Position numbers and translations under genes: made by a program. This document shows positions 51,210-62,708 of a DNA stretch of 64,000 nucleotides, piece after piece. Within the stretch, counting starts at the first letter, position 1; each line of letters begins with the position of its first letter. The notes under the pieces are model-generated. The model had not been told where the DNA came from, searched no databases, and saw only the letters and a program-made list of their open reading frames with translations. Origin of the DNA: Loripinus fragilis (taxonomy: Eukaryota; Mollusca; Bivalvia; Lucinida; Lucinidae); assembly GCA_964019695.1 (NCBI GenBank), contig OZ026521.1, positions 38,432,453 to 38,496,452 of the forward strand, read 5' to 3'.

Positions 51210-52647
51210 AGAGAACAGCCAACCATCATTAATGAACACTGTCTACGGCATTTTTAAATAAGTATTATAATTGTCATTTATCTATCCCCCTTATAAACTT
51301 ATAAATCAATAATACTGACAAATAACTCACTCCCTGTTGCTGAAATTAACCCAAAGTATAAATATAATGCTTCTGCCATAATTGATGACGTTGAAACAGG
51401 AAAAACTCTCCCTAGTTACCCCTTTACACTAACAAAATTACTAACGACAACCATGTGACTTCCTCTGCAATTTTAGTACCTTAAGACAGCTCTTGTGAGC
51501 GAAACCGGTAGATATTACCCAAATAAATCGTTCATAATTGAGCCGGTGGTTTTTGTTTTTTCCTCTTGAAGAAAATAGCCACCAGAGCTAAAAATAGAAA
51601 ATGATCTACGATACTCCATATTCCTTAAATTGCTCAAATGATTCCACTATGCTTAACTAAAGTGCATTCAGGGCTAAGAATTTATGTGAGTGTTCCACGG
51701 CCACTATGGCCCTCTTTTATCCATGGTGGAAAGTTAAAACACGAAGCAGAATACATATATTGGTATTTATTTTGTTGCTTTATATAATGTATTTCATTAT
51801 TTCATACATTGATCAATGATTTAATCAACAGGCATACATGAATATGAATGTAAATAAAGATATCGGATAATATACAGTAACATGCATTATGAAGATCCTC
51901 CTTATTGCAAAACAAGAAATATCTTTAAAAAAAAAAAGATATATGACGAAGTGACAAGACATATAAAGAAATTGAAAAGAAAAATATGGGGGATGTTTAT
52001 ACTTTGTTATGTCTTAGTTCAGCTGAGCTCAGTTAAGCATTTGGCTTAAGGAGCCTATGCTATTCCAAAATATCTGTAGTGATGCTTCTAGGGTACAGGA
52101 TGGCTGGAATCTCGCGAAAATTCGAGTCAGAACAGAAAAAATATGCCCTGCCCCCCCAATTGCTGTATATTTAAATAGCTAGTGTCATATATGCCTGGTG
52201 CAAAAAATCTAAAACAGTAGCAGAATTTAGTTGACGGTAACCTACGAATATTAGTTAAGTTGATCAATATTAGTTTAGTTGACCACAACCTACAAATATC
52301 GGCAATTCTTCCGTACGGAAGAGGTATCTTGCCATACATTAATTTTTGAACCATCGATGCATATTTTTCTTTACATTTCTCGCGTTTTAACTATCATTCT
52401 GTCAGTCTTATGTGAAAATCATATTTAAAACTAATGAAAAAGTGCAAAAAACACACACAAAAACATAACATACTACTAAATCTCTGCGATAAATGAATAA
52501 CCATTTCATGGCATGTAATTTCTTCCATACAGAGATCAAGTTAGCTTTTCAAAAACAATGAAATTATAAGACTTTGTTCAATAACCCTTTATATCCTGAT
52601 GGAATCTTCCAACCCGTCTGATAAATAAAATCTGAAAAGTCCTAGTT
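51210..52647. other. No gene seen
   Basis: Mostly AT-rich. 51485-51510 has gctcttgtgagcgaaaccgg, a short stem followed by gaaa, similar to 3' ends of some retroelements and possibly the end of the element carrying the zinc-finger ORF. Confidence 0.45.
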
Positions 52648-52746
52648 AACCCTTTATTTTTCAGTATTTTAGTCTTTACGAGTAGTTGAAATTTCATGCT
52701 CAACTGAATTGAACATGAAAAGTGTTTTATAAGGTATAGGGCCAGG
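52648..52746. repeat. GGTCCC-end MITE fragment
   Basis: tttcatgctcaactgaattg and gttttataaggtatagggcc are family right-end sequence. Confidence 0.7.
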
Positions 52747-53034
52747 TAACATTCACTTCAATGCCATGTTTACAGTAGTACTTTATGTGCATTGCTGTGG
52801 CAATTAATATCTTGCCTGCACAATATCCCATGAAAAATTTATCATTTATCTTTATAACATTTCCCATTGTAGCATTATCTTTATCTGGACCAGGAGAAAG
52901 TACTTTTCTTGAAAAAGCACAGTTACACTTTGGTCATTGCTTTACTTGGTCCAACCAGTAATGTCATTGAAGTCCTACCATATATCCAGTCCATTTGATC
53001 ACTATTTAGTAAAAATTGCAAATTCTAGACTCAC

Positions 53035-53170
53035 TGGAGGCACTGTGTTGTGTCCTTGAGCAGGACACTTTATCCTCTACTTAGTACCGGTTAAACCCAG
53101 GAAGACGGGAAAGCATCCCAGCAGGACTGAAAAATTGTTGACTGGGACATAAAGCATTCCGCACAAATAA
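53035..53170 (+). mobile_element. SINE-A, head-truncated
   Basis: From ggcactgtgttgtgtccttg through accggttaaacccaggaaga to ttgttgactgggacataaag. The tRNA-like head is missing. Confidence 0.85.
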
Positions 53171-53190
53171 AATCTCTCTTTAGTTTGATC

Positions 53191-53414
53191 CAGGTCCCGA
53201 GGTTATAAAACTTTTGTCATGCTCAACTCAACTGAGCACGAAATTTTAACTGCTCATTAAAACTGAGATACTGATAAATAATGAAGTTTCTTGCTTTAAT
53301 TCTCTCAAATGTTGTATTTATTATGCTAATAAATGTTAAAATGCCAACAATTGTTGGCATTTTAGCATTTATGAGCAGGATACATTTCGTGAAGTTTTAT
53401 AACCTGGGGGCCTG
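53191..53414. repeat. GGTCCC-end MITE, good copy
   Basis: Ends caggtcccgaggttataaaa and ttataacctgggggcctg; both palindromes present (tgctcaactcaactgagca; aatgccaacaattgttggca). Confidence 0.88.
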
Positions 53415-54467
53415 GTCACCATGGCTGGTGTTCAAACTCACTCCTGGTAATGTTTCATAGTATAAAATATTGCACACTCCTGTTTATATATAAGCCCAAT
53501 GGAAAAATACATGTAATATGCATGAAAATAATGGCTGCATGAAAACTTTTTTTCTATAAACAAAGTAAGTTCTGATAGCAGTTCCCTTACTCTTCTTACA
53601 AAACTTACTATTAATCGCTGGCAGTGGTGTCCAGTACAATAAATCTTCTAAAATTTCGAACACTTTTCTCATTCTGTTCTCAACAAAACAATTAACCCAG
53701 ATCAGAATGTATTAATTGCAATATACAGAGATGTGATAGTTCCATGGAAACGCATATATCCATGGATCCTGGGTCCAACTTGGAGAAACTGTGTGGGGGG
53801 GCGGGGGGGGGGGGGGGGGGGGGGGGGAAGGGGGGGTGCAAAACATAGAAATCAAAGTCTTCTTATTTTTTTTTAATTTGCCCCCAAATATTCCAAAATT
53901 ATAAAGGCAAAACAGGGCCCTAGGGCACATCTAATTGCACCATTTTTTAATAAAAAATCAGAGGTGGCAGGGGGGGGGGGGGAGCATGTACCCAGACTAA
54001 CAGGGCTTCGTACTTGTCTTCACACCTTTGGTGTCCAATATTTCGTCCCCTCCTTCAGCTGGTTAATCACATCCCTAAATCCCTGAATATAGGCTATAAA
54101 AGCACATTTGTAGATAAGCAGATGAGAAAGCAGACAACAATTGTTGTGACTGGCGTTAAAAAGATATCACATTTACCCTATCTCGGTTTTTATCATCACC
54201 CTTGGGACCTGACAGACATTAATGCATGAAAAACATGTTTGATCCCTATATTAGTATTATGACTGTCCATTAAAAATGGTTAAATGCGTAATATGTACAT
54301 AAGACAGAAGTCCTTCAATACCTGCATTATACTACACAGGTCAGCAAATTTAATTTTGGTACTTATCATCTCATAGGACACCAATGATGATGATGAGGCT
54401 GTAACAAACATTAAGAACCTCAAGCCCCTGATTGAATCTTATAAGAAGCATGTCATCTAGGTAGCAG
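53415..54467. other. No gene seen; long poly-G tracts
   Basis: 53794-53836 is a G-rich run that produces a false polyproline ORF on the minus strand; 53970-53982 is another G run. 53632-53700 is a CGGTAAATGTTCT-family fragment. 54170-54245 is a CATTAA-end fragment. Confidence 0.55.
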
Positions 54468-55490
54468 AAGAAAGCTACCACCTCCAGTTTATCAGGTCAG
54501 ACCTGAATTTCACTGTGATCTGCCATCAATGGGGCGAGCAGTTCCCTTACACCTTGCACACCTATAATCAGGATTTGGTGTCAGACATAGCCAGCTGCAT
54601 TTCATTGGAGAAGATGCTGTTGTTGCCTACTCCTGTATGACGCCAGCGCATGGGTATTCGCATGAACTCTGCAGGAGGTCCAGAGCTGTACCACAGATCA
54701 TGATCTTTGTCTTTCCTGCATCTACCCTCAACCGCTTCTCCATGGCTTCTTTCCATATCATGAGAGTCAGCAATGATGACAAGATCACTTGCATATAGGT
54801 CCTCCCAGTGAACTCGAGTGCGTAACTCGCGTGAGAAGGCCTCCAGCACAATGGTGAAGAGCAAGGGACGGAGTAAGGATCCCTGGTGGAGCCCGACCTT
54901 CACATCAAACTCGTTTGATTTTATTCTTTACGTCCCATCAACAATCTTTCAGTTTTTAAGGAAAGGGCCTTCCTGGGTTGAACCAGTACTAAGCTAGGAT
55001 TAATGTTCTTGCTCAATGACACAACAAAGTGACGCCAGCGAGGCTCAAACCCAGGGCCCCTCAGTCTCGAGTCAAGCTCTCTACCACTGAGCCACTGCGC
55101 TCCCATCAATTTTTTGGCTGTACCCTTGCTGTACCCCTCGCCAACATGAACCTGACCTCATGCATTGGTGAACATTACCTGGACTAACTGTACAATCCAT
55201 TCCTTAACACCTAGTCTTCTCAGGGCCAACCAGATAACCTTCCAAGGGCCTGAGTCAAATGCTTTCTCTAGATCCACAAAGGCCATATATAGCCTCTTGT
55301 TCACTGCTGGGTATTTCTCCTGCAGCTGCCAGACCACAAAGATTGAATCTGTAGTGCCTCTTCCTGGGACAAAGCCAGACTGGGAGTCGTCAATAGACAC
55401 CACCTGTCTTATGAGACCATTGACAATCCTCTCTATGATCTTCATGGCCTGCTCGGTCAGCTTGAGGCCTCGAGCATCACTCTTGCCCAT
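54468..55490 (-). pseudogene. Dead LINE reverse transcriptase, interrupted by SINE-A
   Basis: Minus strand. 55490-55158 encodes SGFVPGRGTTDSIFVVWQLQ and MAFVDLEKAFDSGPWKVIW (RT motif A, including the Asp). After the SINE (54909-55104) the frame resumes with VGLHQGSLLRPLLFTIVLEA and LYASDLVII, where the catalytic Tyr-Ala-Asp-Asp has become YASD. There is also an in-frame stop after FTNA. It is a non-LTR RT domain; the clade is not assigned, and no endonuclease or ORF1 is nearby. Confidence 0.9.
54909..55104 (-). mobile_element. SINE-A inside the reverse transcriptase
   Basis: Minus strand gggagcgcagtggctcagtg, diverged B box (gggtttgagcctc), tail gttgatgggacgtaaagaat. The RT sequence on the two sides (aaaaattgatg and gagtttgatg) looks like a diverged target duplication. 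Confidence 0.92.
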
Positions 55491-55669
55491 TTAAAGGCAG
55501 ACAATGAAACTTTGCTCCCAGTCAGTTGGAACCTTGCCATAAAATATAATTGTGGAAGCAATGTCCCGGATCATGGTGGCACCTGTGTAAAAGCCTGAGG
55601 TCGAAATCAATGCCTGACACAAAATGTAGGGCATGCTCAAGTTTGTAAGAATAAGTATTATTATTTATA

Positions 55670-55868
55670 TGAGCTCTTTTTTTTAAACACTTTTCATGGG
55701 TAATTTTGTAGGTTTGCATTTTTTTTTCAAAATTAACTGTCTCCAAAAATTCTTACAGAAAAAGCATCAGAATGTCAGTTTTTAGATCCAGATCAGGCCC
55801 GACATTTTGTTGGGCCTGATCTGGTTTTAAAACTGTTTGCAAAAGTTGCAAATAGTTGAAAGAGTTAA
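55670..55868. repeat. TTAA-1 element
   Basis: Left part catgggtaattttgtaggtt; core agatccagatcaggcccgac and inverse; right end agttgaaagagttaa. Confidence 0.78.
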
Positions 55869-55949
55869 GTAATTTACTCATATGGGAAACATATCCTTTT
55901 CTTATGGGCTGGCACTTTGGGTCGTTTTTGTTTAACAACTGCATGTACC

Positions 55950-56184
55950 TGGGCCTTGACATGAGAAAACCTGACTTTGTTGCATACTAACAACAAAGAC
56001 ACAGACCAGCTTAAGCATTCACACAGTCTGATCAGCACCTTTGTTGTTCACCATCTGGAAACTATCATAGTCAAATTTGCTCCTAACAAATTTTAATAAC
56101 CTAACTAGTCCCTGTAGGTGAGCAGACTGTTTTGAGCCTTACATGGGCAGAAACAGCTCGGTCAGAAACCCGGCAGTCAGGCCC
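55950..56184. repeat. GGGCCTCGAC-end MITE, diverged
   Basis: gggccttgacatgagaaaac at left and cccggcagtcaggcccc at right, with cacagtctgatcagcacctt in the middle. Confidence 0.75.
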
Positions 56185-56199
56185 CGAATACCTCTTATA

Positions 56200-56671
56200 C
56201 AGGCCCGAGGTTATAAAACTTTTTTTTATGCTCAACTCAACTAAACGTGAAATTTATAATGCTCATAAATGTTAAAATGCCAACAACTGTAGGCATTTGA
56301 ACATTTATTAGCATGTTAAATACAACTTCTGAGAGTTTAAAAGTCAGAAAAGTATTTATTTTTCATCATTTTAGTTGTTATGAGCAGTCGATTTGTTTGT
56401 TTGTTTGATGTGATTCTTTACCTCCCATCCACAATCTTTCAGTTAAACAGGGAGGGGTCTTCCTGGGTACTGGGAACCAGTACTAAGCTAGGATAAATGT
56501 TTCTTGCTCAAGAACCACAACGCAGTGACGCTGGCGAGGTTCCAACCCACGGCCCTTCGGTCTCGATTTAAGCACTCTACCACTGAGCCACTGCGCTCCC
56601 TTATTGAGCAGTTGAAATTTCATGCTTAGTTGAAAAGAGCATGAAAAAAGTTTTATAACCCTGAGGCCAGG
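56200..56671. repeat. GGTCCC-end MITE split by SINE-A
   Basis: Left end caggcccgaggttataaaac, central palindrome aaatgttaaaatgccaacaa, right end aaagttttataaccctgagg. The SINE sits between two copies of ttat(t)gagcagt. Confidence 0.86.
56395..56600 (-). mobile_element. SINE-A with target duplication
   Basis: Minus strand gggagcgcagtggctcagtg; tail gattgtggatgggaggtaaa. Flanks ttatgagcagtcgattt and ttattgagcagttgaaattt are duplicated host sequence with small changes. Confidence 0.9.
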
Positions 56672-56731
56672 TATTCTCACATCACGGCCAATATTATCAC
56701 TAACATAGCTTGGTTGATCCTATTCTGAGTA

Positions 56732-56848
56732 TCATGACTGTCCTTTAACTTTGGCAATGAGTGCAGAGTTCTCTTTCTTCATCTGTTGGTAATCGGCAGT
56801 TATCTTCTCAAGGTTAGCTAGTACTTTCTTATTGCTTTCTGTCTCAAT
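56732..56848 (-). CDS. Coiled-coil gene, terminal exon
   Basis: It encodes IETESNKKVLANLEKITADY then QQMKKENSALIAKVKGQS and a tga stop at 56734-56732. Acceptor atttccag at 56856-56849. Heptad-like spacing of Val/Leu/Ile/Met supports a coiled coil. The 3' flank enters repeats within about 60 nt, so the 3' UTR is probably repeat-derived. Confidence 0.82.
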   Translation of the reverse strand: METESNKKVLANLEKITADYQQMKKENSALIAKVKGQS

Positions 56849-59800
56849 CTGGAAATAAGAGGGGGTTTGGTTCATCAAAATCCTTTTTGTCAATCCAAAT
56901 ATAATTCAATTACACTTTCTAACATCAAACATTTTCAAGATATGGGATTAACCTTTAATTCTTGCTACACAAAGCTGTTTGAAGCCATTGTCTATTGAAG
57001 GAAAATCCATGTTTAAACCATGAAATTCACATGCTGTTTGAACATGGGTTTTAATTTGATAATACAGTCGACTCTCGTTAACTATGCATAACTCAATACT
57101 ATCACTTATCTTGACCGGACAGCCCGATCCCGGTATTTTCCCCTATATATTGCAATTCCACACCATTTATCTTGACAACGGCTAAGTCAATAAATTTGAT
57201 AACTCGTTATGAAAACCTGGTCCTGCTGATCAATTTTAGTGTATTTTACAACGCCTTAGTTGATTCCATTTCATAAGAAAACAACAGTCATGGTTGTCTT
57301 TTTTGAACTTGCCTTTTTATCTGAATGTGCCTCCTTTTAATCAACCATTTTCAACGTTAATTATCCCCATTAAAACCAAATGAACAACCGGACTTAATCC
57401 ACGTGTGTGACACATGCAGTTGTAAATAAGTGTGTTGCATAATTACATAACTGACCGCGGTTGGCAAATTCTATTGATTTATTGTGTAAAACTTGTAAGC
57501 TCGAGGCCAATATCATATATTTTTCGCGATGTAAGTGACAGTATGGGCTAATGAGTCATAATTGAGCATTCTCTTGAGTATTAAACCCGTCAGATGACTG
57601 CTTATTTTAAATAAAGCCAAAGTATAATTTAATTGTTTCTCAGGCCATTTTTTTGGGGGGAAAAACAGATGCAGTGTTTTGTTCAGGCACTGGACAGTTG
57701 TGCGTGTTAGGCTATTTTCGGACATTGGTCATGTAATGCCAAAATAGATTGGGAAGGCATGTGCACATTAAGCCAACGAAAATTAAAATGTGCATGTACA
57801 CTGTTGGAGCTTATAAATGTGACGTCGCTGTGACCGATACTTACTTTGAACTGAAAATGCTATGTTTATTTCATTTTGTCTTAAAAAGTGAAACACAGGC
57901 ATAATATCAAGACTGCAGTGGCACATGAGCAACAATTCTATTTTTCCCTTTAATATTCCTTCTTTTTTTATTTAAATTCCAAATGTCAATTGATTCTTTG
58001 GTCAATTCATCAAGCAGTTCATTAATGTTATAGCTCCTAATAACGATCTATTAATAGACGAGTTGAACGTGATTTATTTCGCCCAAAATTGTAGCCATAT
58101 GTCATGATTTGGTAACCTCGAACTACTGATAATTCGATATATTTTGTCCAGCCGCTTGGAATTCGAAGTAACGAGAAAAGACTGTACTTAAAATGAGTCC
58201 CGATTTGTTTGTCTGACATTACATGGGAAAGTGTTGCTGCCTGGAATGATCATTGTGTTGACGTTTTTGTTACGAAAACGTTGCATGCATTATGACATTG
58301 TGACAACATTATGAAGTTCGAAAATTTAACACTGACGTCATTTTGTTAGGAGAAAACCAGTGTAATAAAAATGGTATTTTAAGGTTTTAGCGGTGTTTTC
58401 AGTGGGCTTTTGGTTGGAAATAAGGTAATTATGCAAGAATAACGTTCCGATATGTTTGTTTCATTGCATTAACACTTGCCGGGTCCCTCAGGAGATGTTT
58501 GAACACTCGGCTTAATAGCCTTGTGTTCAAACATCCTTCCTAGGAACCGGCAAATGTTAATGCATGAAAAAAACATGTGTGATCCCCATAATATATGCAT
58601 GTTTAGTGAAAACAAAGATGAAATAACCATCAACATGTCAAAAAGTTTGGATCCTGGTTTGACAGGCAGGTCTGATATGGGTCCAAACAGTTTGCAAAGC
58701 TTATCAGCAGAATGTTTATTCTCCGATTTGAAAAAGCAGGGGTATTTTAAATGAAAAGCAAGCATTTTACTTAAATTTTGATATTTTCTTTTCTTTGTCT
58801 GTATAAAATACCCACCTCAGTCTTAAAATTAGGGGCTATCTTTTAAAAATTGGAGTGTGTGTGGGGGTGGGGGGGGGGGGGGTGGGGGGATAATAACACT
58901 GCATATGTATGGAAATTACAATGCTGCAATGATAATTTTTTGAGAACCAACTCTTGACTACAAATTTGAAAGACATTATGGCAATCGTACTTGGAAAAGA
59001 TATATTTTCATCAAATTTCTGTCTAATGATATGTAACTCGAAACCACTTCAACCAATTTGGACATAAATTGAACTTGTGAGAAAACCTGTCTTTGCGACC
59101 TGGGGAAGTCTCAAACCAGCCTGTTTAGAAACAGATACTAGTAAGAATATTTAAATAATGGTTGTAATAAGTGGAGTTACAGTTGAATCTCGTTAATTCG
59201 AAGTCATAGGGACTAGAGATTTTATTTCGAAGTATCGAAATTTTGAATTATAGGGAAGTAGACATGAGAGTATATACCCCCATATGATTATTATCAGTTT
59301 TTTTCCCTATCAAACATATGTTTTGCGTGCATGAAACGTCTCAGGGCGACGTTTATTTACGCACCCAAAACATATGTTTTTATAGACTGTTATTTAAGTA
59401 GTTCATAAATAGGTCCTATTCCCTGAATCAATTATCTCCGAAATTTATTTCGAATTAACGAGTATTTCGAAAAATCAGAGTTCAAATTTTTTAGGTTTTA
59501 CTGAATAGTGCTTTCCAGAGAGTTATTAGCAAAGGTGCTGATCAGACTGCACAGATGTGCAGGTTGGTCTGCGCCTTTGTTGTTCCCATATAATAAAGAC
59601 AGGTTCTCTCGTGTTGAGGCCCAAATAATGTCTTGTACACTTTCCTATCATGTAAAAATCTATCATTAGTGTGAGAGTGGGATAGAAAAATCTGTCCTGA
59701 GGACCACTGTTTGGCATCATAAGGTTTGCCATGTGATGACAAATGGTGATTCCAAGGGACAAATTTTTCTATCCGCCCTCACACAAATGATGGAATATTT

Positions 59801-62655
59801 TTCTTTCTCCCAATTCAAATCCACATTTTTATTTTCAAATAATTGATGTCACTTTGACATAACAATGATGTCACTGGACAACCATTACTTGTAACTGTGA
59901 GTTACAGCCTAGAATAAGATAAGCATTTAAGCCAGGCTAAAATCTCAGATATTCTTAACTATTGTACAAGAATGGTGATGTCTTGTGCCAGTCATTGGCG
60001 TAGCTCCCATTACGCAGTTACGCAAGGGCATAATAAAAAAGTAACATTAAAGGGAGGTCACCTAATGTGGTAAAAGTGATTTTCCATACCAAACAGAACT
60101 GCTCTTAAAGGAAAGAATTCGCTCCCTCTGGGGGCAAATTCTTTCGCTCTGGGAGCAAATTCTTTCCTTAAAGAGAAGTTCCCGATTTGAAAAGGGACGC
60201 GATTGATGAGAATCACTGCTTGTTCCAGTAGTCTCCCTTTGATGTGCGTAATTTTTTAGCGTTCTGGCTACACCATTGCAAGTTTTCATTTTGATTCCCT
60301 GAAAATTGAAAGAGCAGTTCGCAACCCAAGTTTCACATGTCAATTTAACCAGTATACAACTTTTGTATAAATCCAACTGTACATAACTCATAAAATCTGG
60401 GAAATAATGTCTTGTGCACCTTCCTGACATGATGGTAACTTTAATCAGGCCTTGAGGTTATAAAACTTTTTTTTCATGCTCAACTCAACTGATCATGAAC
60501 TTAATCACGCTCATAAGTATCAAAATGCCAAAAATCGTTGACATTTTAAAATTTATTAGCATGATGAATACAACATCTGAGAGTTTGAAAGCAAGAAGTC
60601 TTTATTTTTCAGCATTTTTGACTTTATGAGCAGTTGAAATTTCATACACAGCGGAGTTGAGTATGAAAAAAGTTTTATAACCTTGTTGCCAGATTTCGAT
60701 TTGATTCTTTGGAAATTGAAAGAGTAGCTTACGACACATGTCCATCAATAAACAAATTAAGTTTTTAGTACAAGGCAAATAATCCATGGACACTTCAACC
60801 AATCTGGACAAAAGTTATGTATCGCACAACTTCACAGACTGACTTCCCCAAAGACCGACACAACTGATTGCAGAATCTACCAACATTTGTAATTAAACAC
60901 ATAGCCTAATTGATTACCTTAGCATAAAAGTTTAAAGAATGATTAAACACATCTGCAATAAGATATATTTTTTTATTGACATTATAAGGTTAACTTTACC
61001 TACTGGGTAATTTTGCATGTTTTTTTTTGTCGTCTGCTGATTTTTTTCAAAATCAACATTTTCGAAAAATTCTTTCAGGAATACCATCAGTGTGTCAAAC
61101 AGTTTGGATCCAGATCAGGCCCGACATTTAGTCGGGCCTGATCTGGGTCCAAACTGTTTGTAAAAAGTTGTCAGCAGACGACACTAGTAAGCAATGCGTT
61201 AAAACATACCTGGTCCTCATGCTCTCTTATTTCTCTCATTATACCACCCGTCTCTTCCACTGTTTTGATGAGTACCTCGAAATTCTGAAAATTAAAAGTT
61301 GAGATGTAGCATGAAAATGTCAAGATTAACCTAAGATCATCATCTGAAAAATTTTGTAACTTTCAAATCGCCCATTTAATGTAATTTGACCAAAGGTTAA
61401 TGGTCCTTTGACTTTAGACCATATAGGTGCATGGTGGCCATTTTTTGCTTAAGTTGAATTGATTGATTGGCACTTAAACTACTTTGCTGTGTTAAATGTT
61501 AAAATGTTACCATAAATACACCACATTGTTATGCCCATCAATACATAAAGTTACTTTTTTTTTGTTTGGTTTGATTCTTTACATCCCAGTCAACAGCTAT
61601 GGTCATGTTTGGTCAGTGCACCTAACCACACTTTTTTCCTGGGCAAACTTGACTAAGCAGCTAACCAGTACTGCGTGCACATACTTCGCTTGTAACTGAC
61701 AACAACCCTTCTTGAATCAGCGGAAGGGAAGAGCTTGGTCATAGAAATTATTTCATGATATCCATGAAAGCATGGAACCGGGCCAGAACTTGTGACCCCT
61801 GGATCTGCAGTCAGATATGTATTTGCAGCCAGACATGTTACCGACTGCGCTACACGACGCGGTACATAGAGTTACTAAAATATGTAAACCACTAGTGGGC
61901 ATGACATTATATCACTTTCAGACTCTACATCATATGATAAAAACAGGATTTAACATGAGTGGTCATTTAGAACAACCATAGAGGCTTAGGTAGGATGTGA
62001 AAGTTTATTCTTGCATAGATGTCTATTCGTATGGCTGTTTACATCCATTGTCAAATGAACGAAAATCCATGTTCAAATCAGGAGATTCACGTGCTGTTTG
62101 AACATGGGTCTGAACGTGAAAATACTTAATATGAGCCCTTCATTATTTGCATGACGTTATATACAGAAAGCGTTGCGGACCAGACTGATCATTCCGACAA
62201 TGTTTTTGTTCGCCAAAACGTTACGTATGGGTTTGACGTTGTGACGACGTTATGACGTTCGAAAGTACACAGCCGACGCCATTTTGTGTGGAGAATCCAG
62301 TGTAAGAAAATTGACAATTCAATGTTTTAGCAGCAGTTTCAGAGCGAATTGGGTTGGAATAAGGTAAAATATGCAAGAATAACGATCACACATGTTTGTT
62401 TCATTGCATTAACATTTGCAGGGTCCCTCGGAAGATGTCTGAATACTCGGCCTATCGGCCTCGTGTTCAAACAGCATCCTCGGGACCCAGCAAATGTTAA
62501 TGCATGAAAAAACATGTGTGATCCCTACATTGAATCAGTTCCTGATTATTGACTTGTCCTCTATTTTATGAGTAAATTCTGAAATGTCGACGTACCTCAT
62601 GTAATCTAGCCAGATACTTGTATGCCTTCTTTACAGACTCTTCCTTCTTAGCATC
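56732..62655 (-). CDS. Unrecognised coiled-coil protein, C-terminal 83 residues in three exons
   Basis: Exons on the minus strand: 62655-62596 (20 codons), 61284-61210 (25 codons) and 56848-56732 (38 codons plus stop). Each has a good acceptor (attacag, tttcag, tttccag); the first two have good donors (gtacgt, gtatgt); all junctions are phase 0. The joined tail is highly charged, Glu/Lys-rich and lacks prolines, as expected of a long coiled coil. Earlier exons lie beyond 64000. I do not recognise the family, and composition alone cannot separate cytoskeletal, centrosomal or kinetochore-type proteins. The gene converges on ubinuclein. Confidence 0.8.
56960..58585 (+). repeat. CATTAA-end family copy, split by a pogo-like element
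   Basis: 56960-57064 plus 58187-58585 together correspond to 62020-62528: ccattgtctattgaaggaaa..., then ggaatgatcattgtgttgac, gcattaacacttgccgggtc and ggcaaatgttaatgcatgaa. Confidence 0.8.
57065..58184. mobile_element. Pogo/Tigger-like element, 1.12 kb, non-autonomous
   Basis: Ends cagtcgactctcgttaac and gtaacgagaaaagactg, with TA on each side (57063-57064, 58185-58186). The undisrupted paralogous site at about 62115-62135 (gaaaatacttaatatgag) confirms the TA duplication. I see no CENP-B-type HTH or DDE domain in its ORFs. Confidence 0.9.
58630..58715. repeat. TTAA-1 fragment
   Basis: caaaaagtttggatcctggt and gggtccaaacagtttgcaaa, then cttatcagcagaat. Confidence 0.7.
58855..58890. repeat. 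G-rich low-complexity tract
   Basis: A run of G broken by single T residues in the 3' terminal intron of the minus-strand gene. Confidence 0.85.
59180..59503. mobile_element. Pogo/Tigger-like MITE
   Basis: Starts after TA with cagttgaatctcgttaattc and ends ttttactg; the inner hairpin is catgaaacgtctcagggcga with inverse; cgaagtcatagggact and cgaaatttatttcgaattaa are inverted-end relics. Confidence 0.72.
59528..59630. repeat. GGGCCTCGAC-end MITE, right part
   Basis: gcaaaggtgctgatcagact and inverse, then aagacaggttctctcgtgtt and gaggccca. Confidence 0.7.
59993..60279. repeat. GGCGTAGCTCC-end repeat, copy 2
   Basis: cattggcgtagctcccatta, duplicated inner gctccctctgggggcaaatt, aagagaagttcccgatttga, and ggctacaccattgcaag. 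Confidence 0.78.
60446..60692. repeat. GGTCCC-end MITE
   Basis: caggccttgaggttataaaa at left and gttttataaccttgttgcc at right; central palindrome partly decayed. Confidence 0.83.
60994..61198. mobile_element. TTAA-1 element, complete, abutting a splice donor
   Basis: TTAA at 60990-60993 and 61199-61202. tcgtctgctga/tcagcagacga subterminal pair, and a nearly perfect core hairpin (caaacagtttggatccagat plus inverse). Its right TTAA is 7 nt from the minus-strand exon ending at 61210. Confidence 0.88.
61210..61284 (-). CDS. Coiled-coil gene, exon n-1
   Basis: It encodes NFEVLIKTVEETGGIMREIR followed by EHEDQ. Acceptor tttcag, donor gtatgt at 61209; phase 0, 75 nt. A TTAA-flanked palindromic element begins 7 nt after the exon end, immediately behind the donor hexamer. 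Confidence 0.8.
61556..61863 (-). mobile_element. SINE-B with 13-bp target duplication (12/13)
   Basis: Minus strand head cgcgtcgtgtagcgcagtcg, body ttccgctgattcaagaaggg, tail gttgactgggatgtaaagaa. Flanks acataaagttact (61543-61555) and acatagagttact (61864-61876). Confidence 0.92.
62020..62528 (+). repeat. CATTAA-end family, best copy
   Basis: Contains ttcacgtgctgtttgaacat, a CG-rich tandem stretch of gttttgacgttgtgacgacg type (62215-62280), and a palindromic end (gcattaacatttgcagggtc/gacccagcaaatgttaatgc). Undisrupted reference for the pogo insertion site. Confidence 0.82.
62596..62655 (-). CDS. Coiled-coil gene, exon n-2
   Basis: It encodes DAKKEESVKKAYKYLARLHE. The acceptor attacag lies at 62656-62662 and the donor gtacgt at 62595. 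Phase 0, 60 nt. A GAACCG-hairpin element starts about 50 nt upstream in the preceding intron. Confidence 0.78.
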
Positions 62656-62708
62656 CTGTAATATATGAGATTCTGGTTATCACAAAATTTTTACGCGTAA
62701 CATAGCAG

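Noticed and set aside
53712..53930. Minus-strand ORF with a polyproline run
   Set aside because: The prolines come from a poly-G tract; no flanking coding signal.
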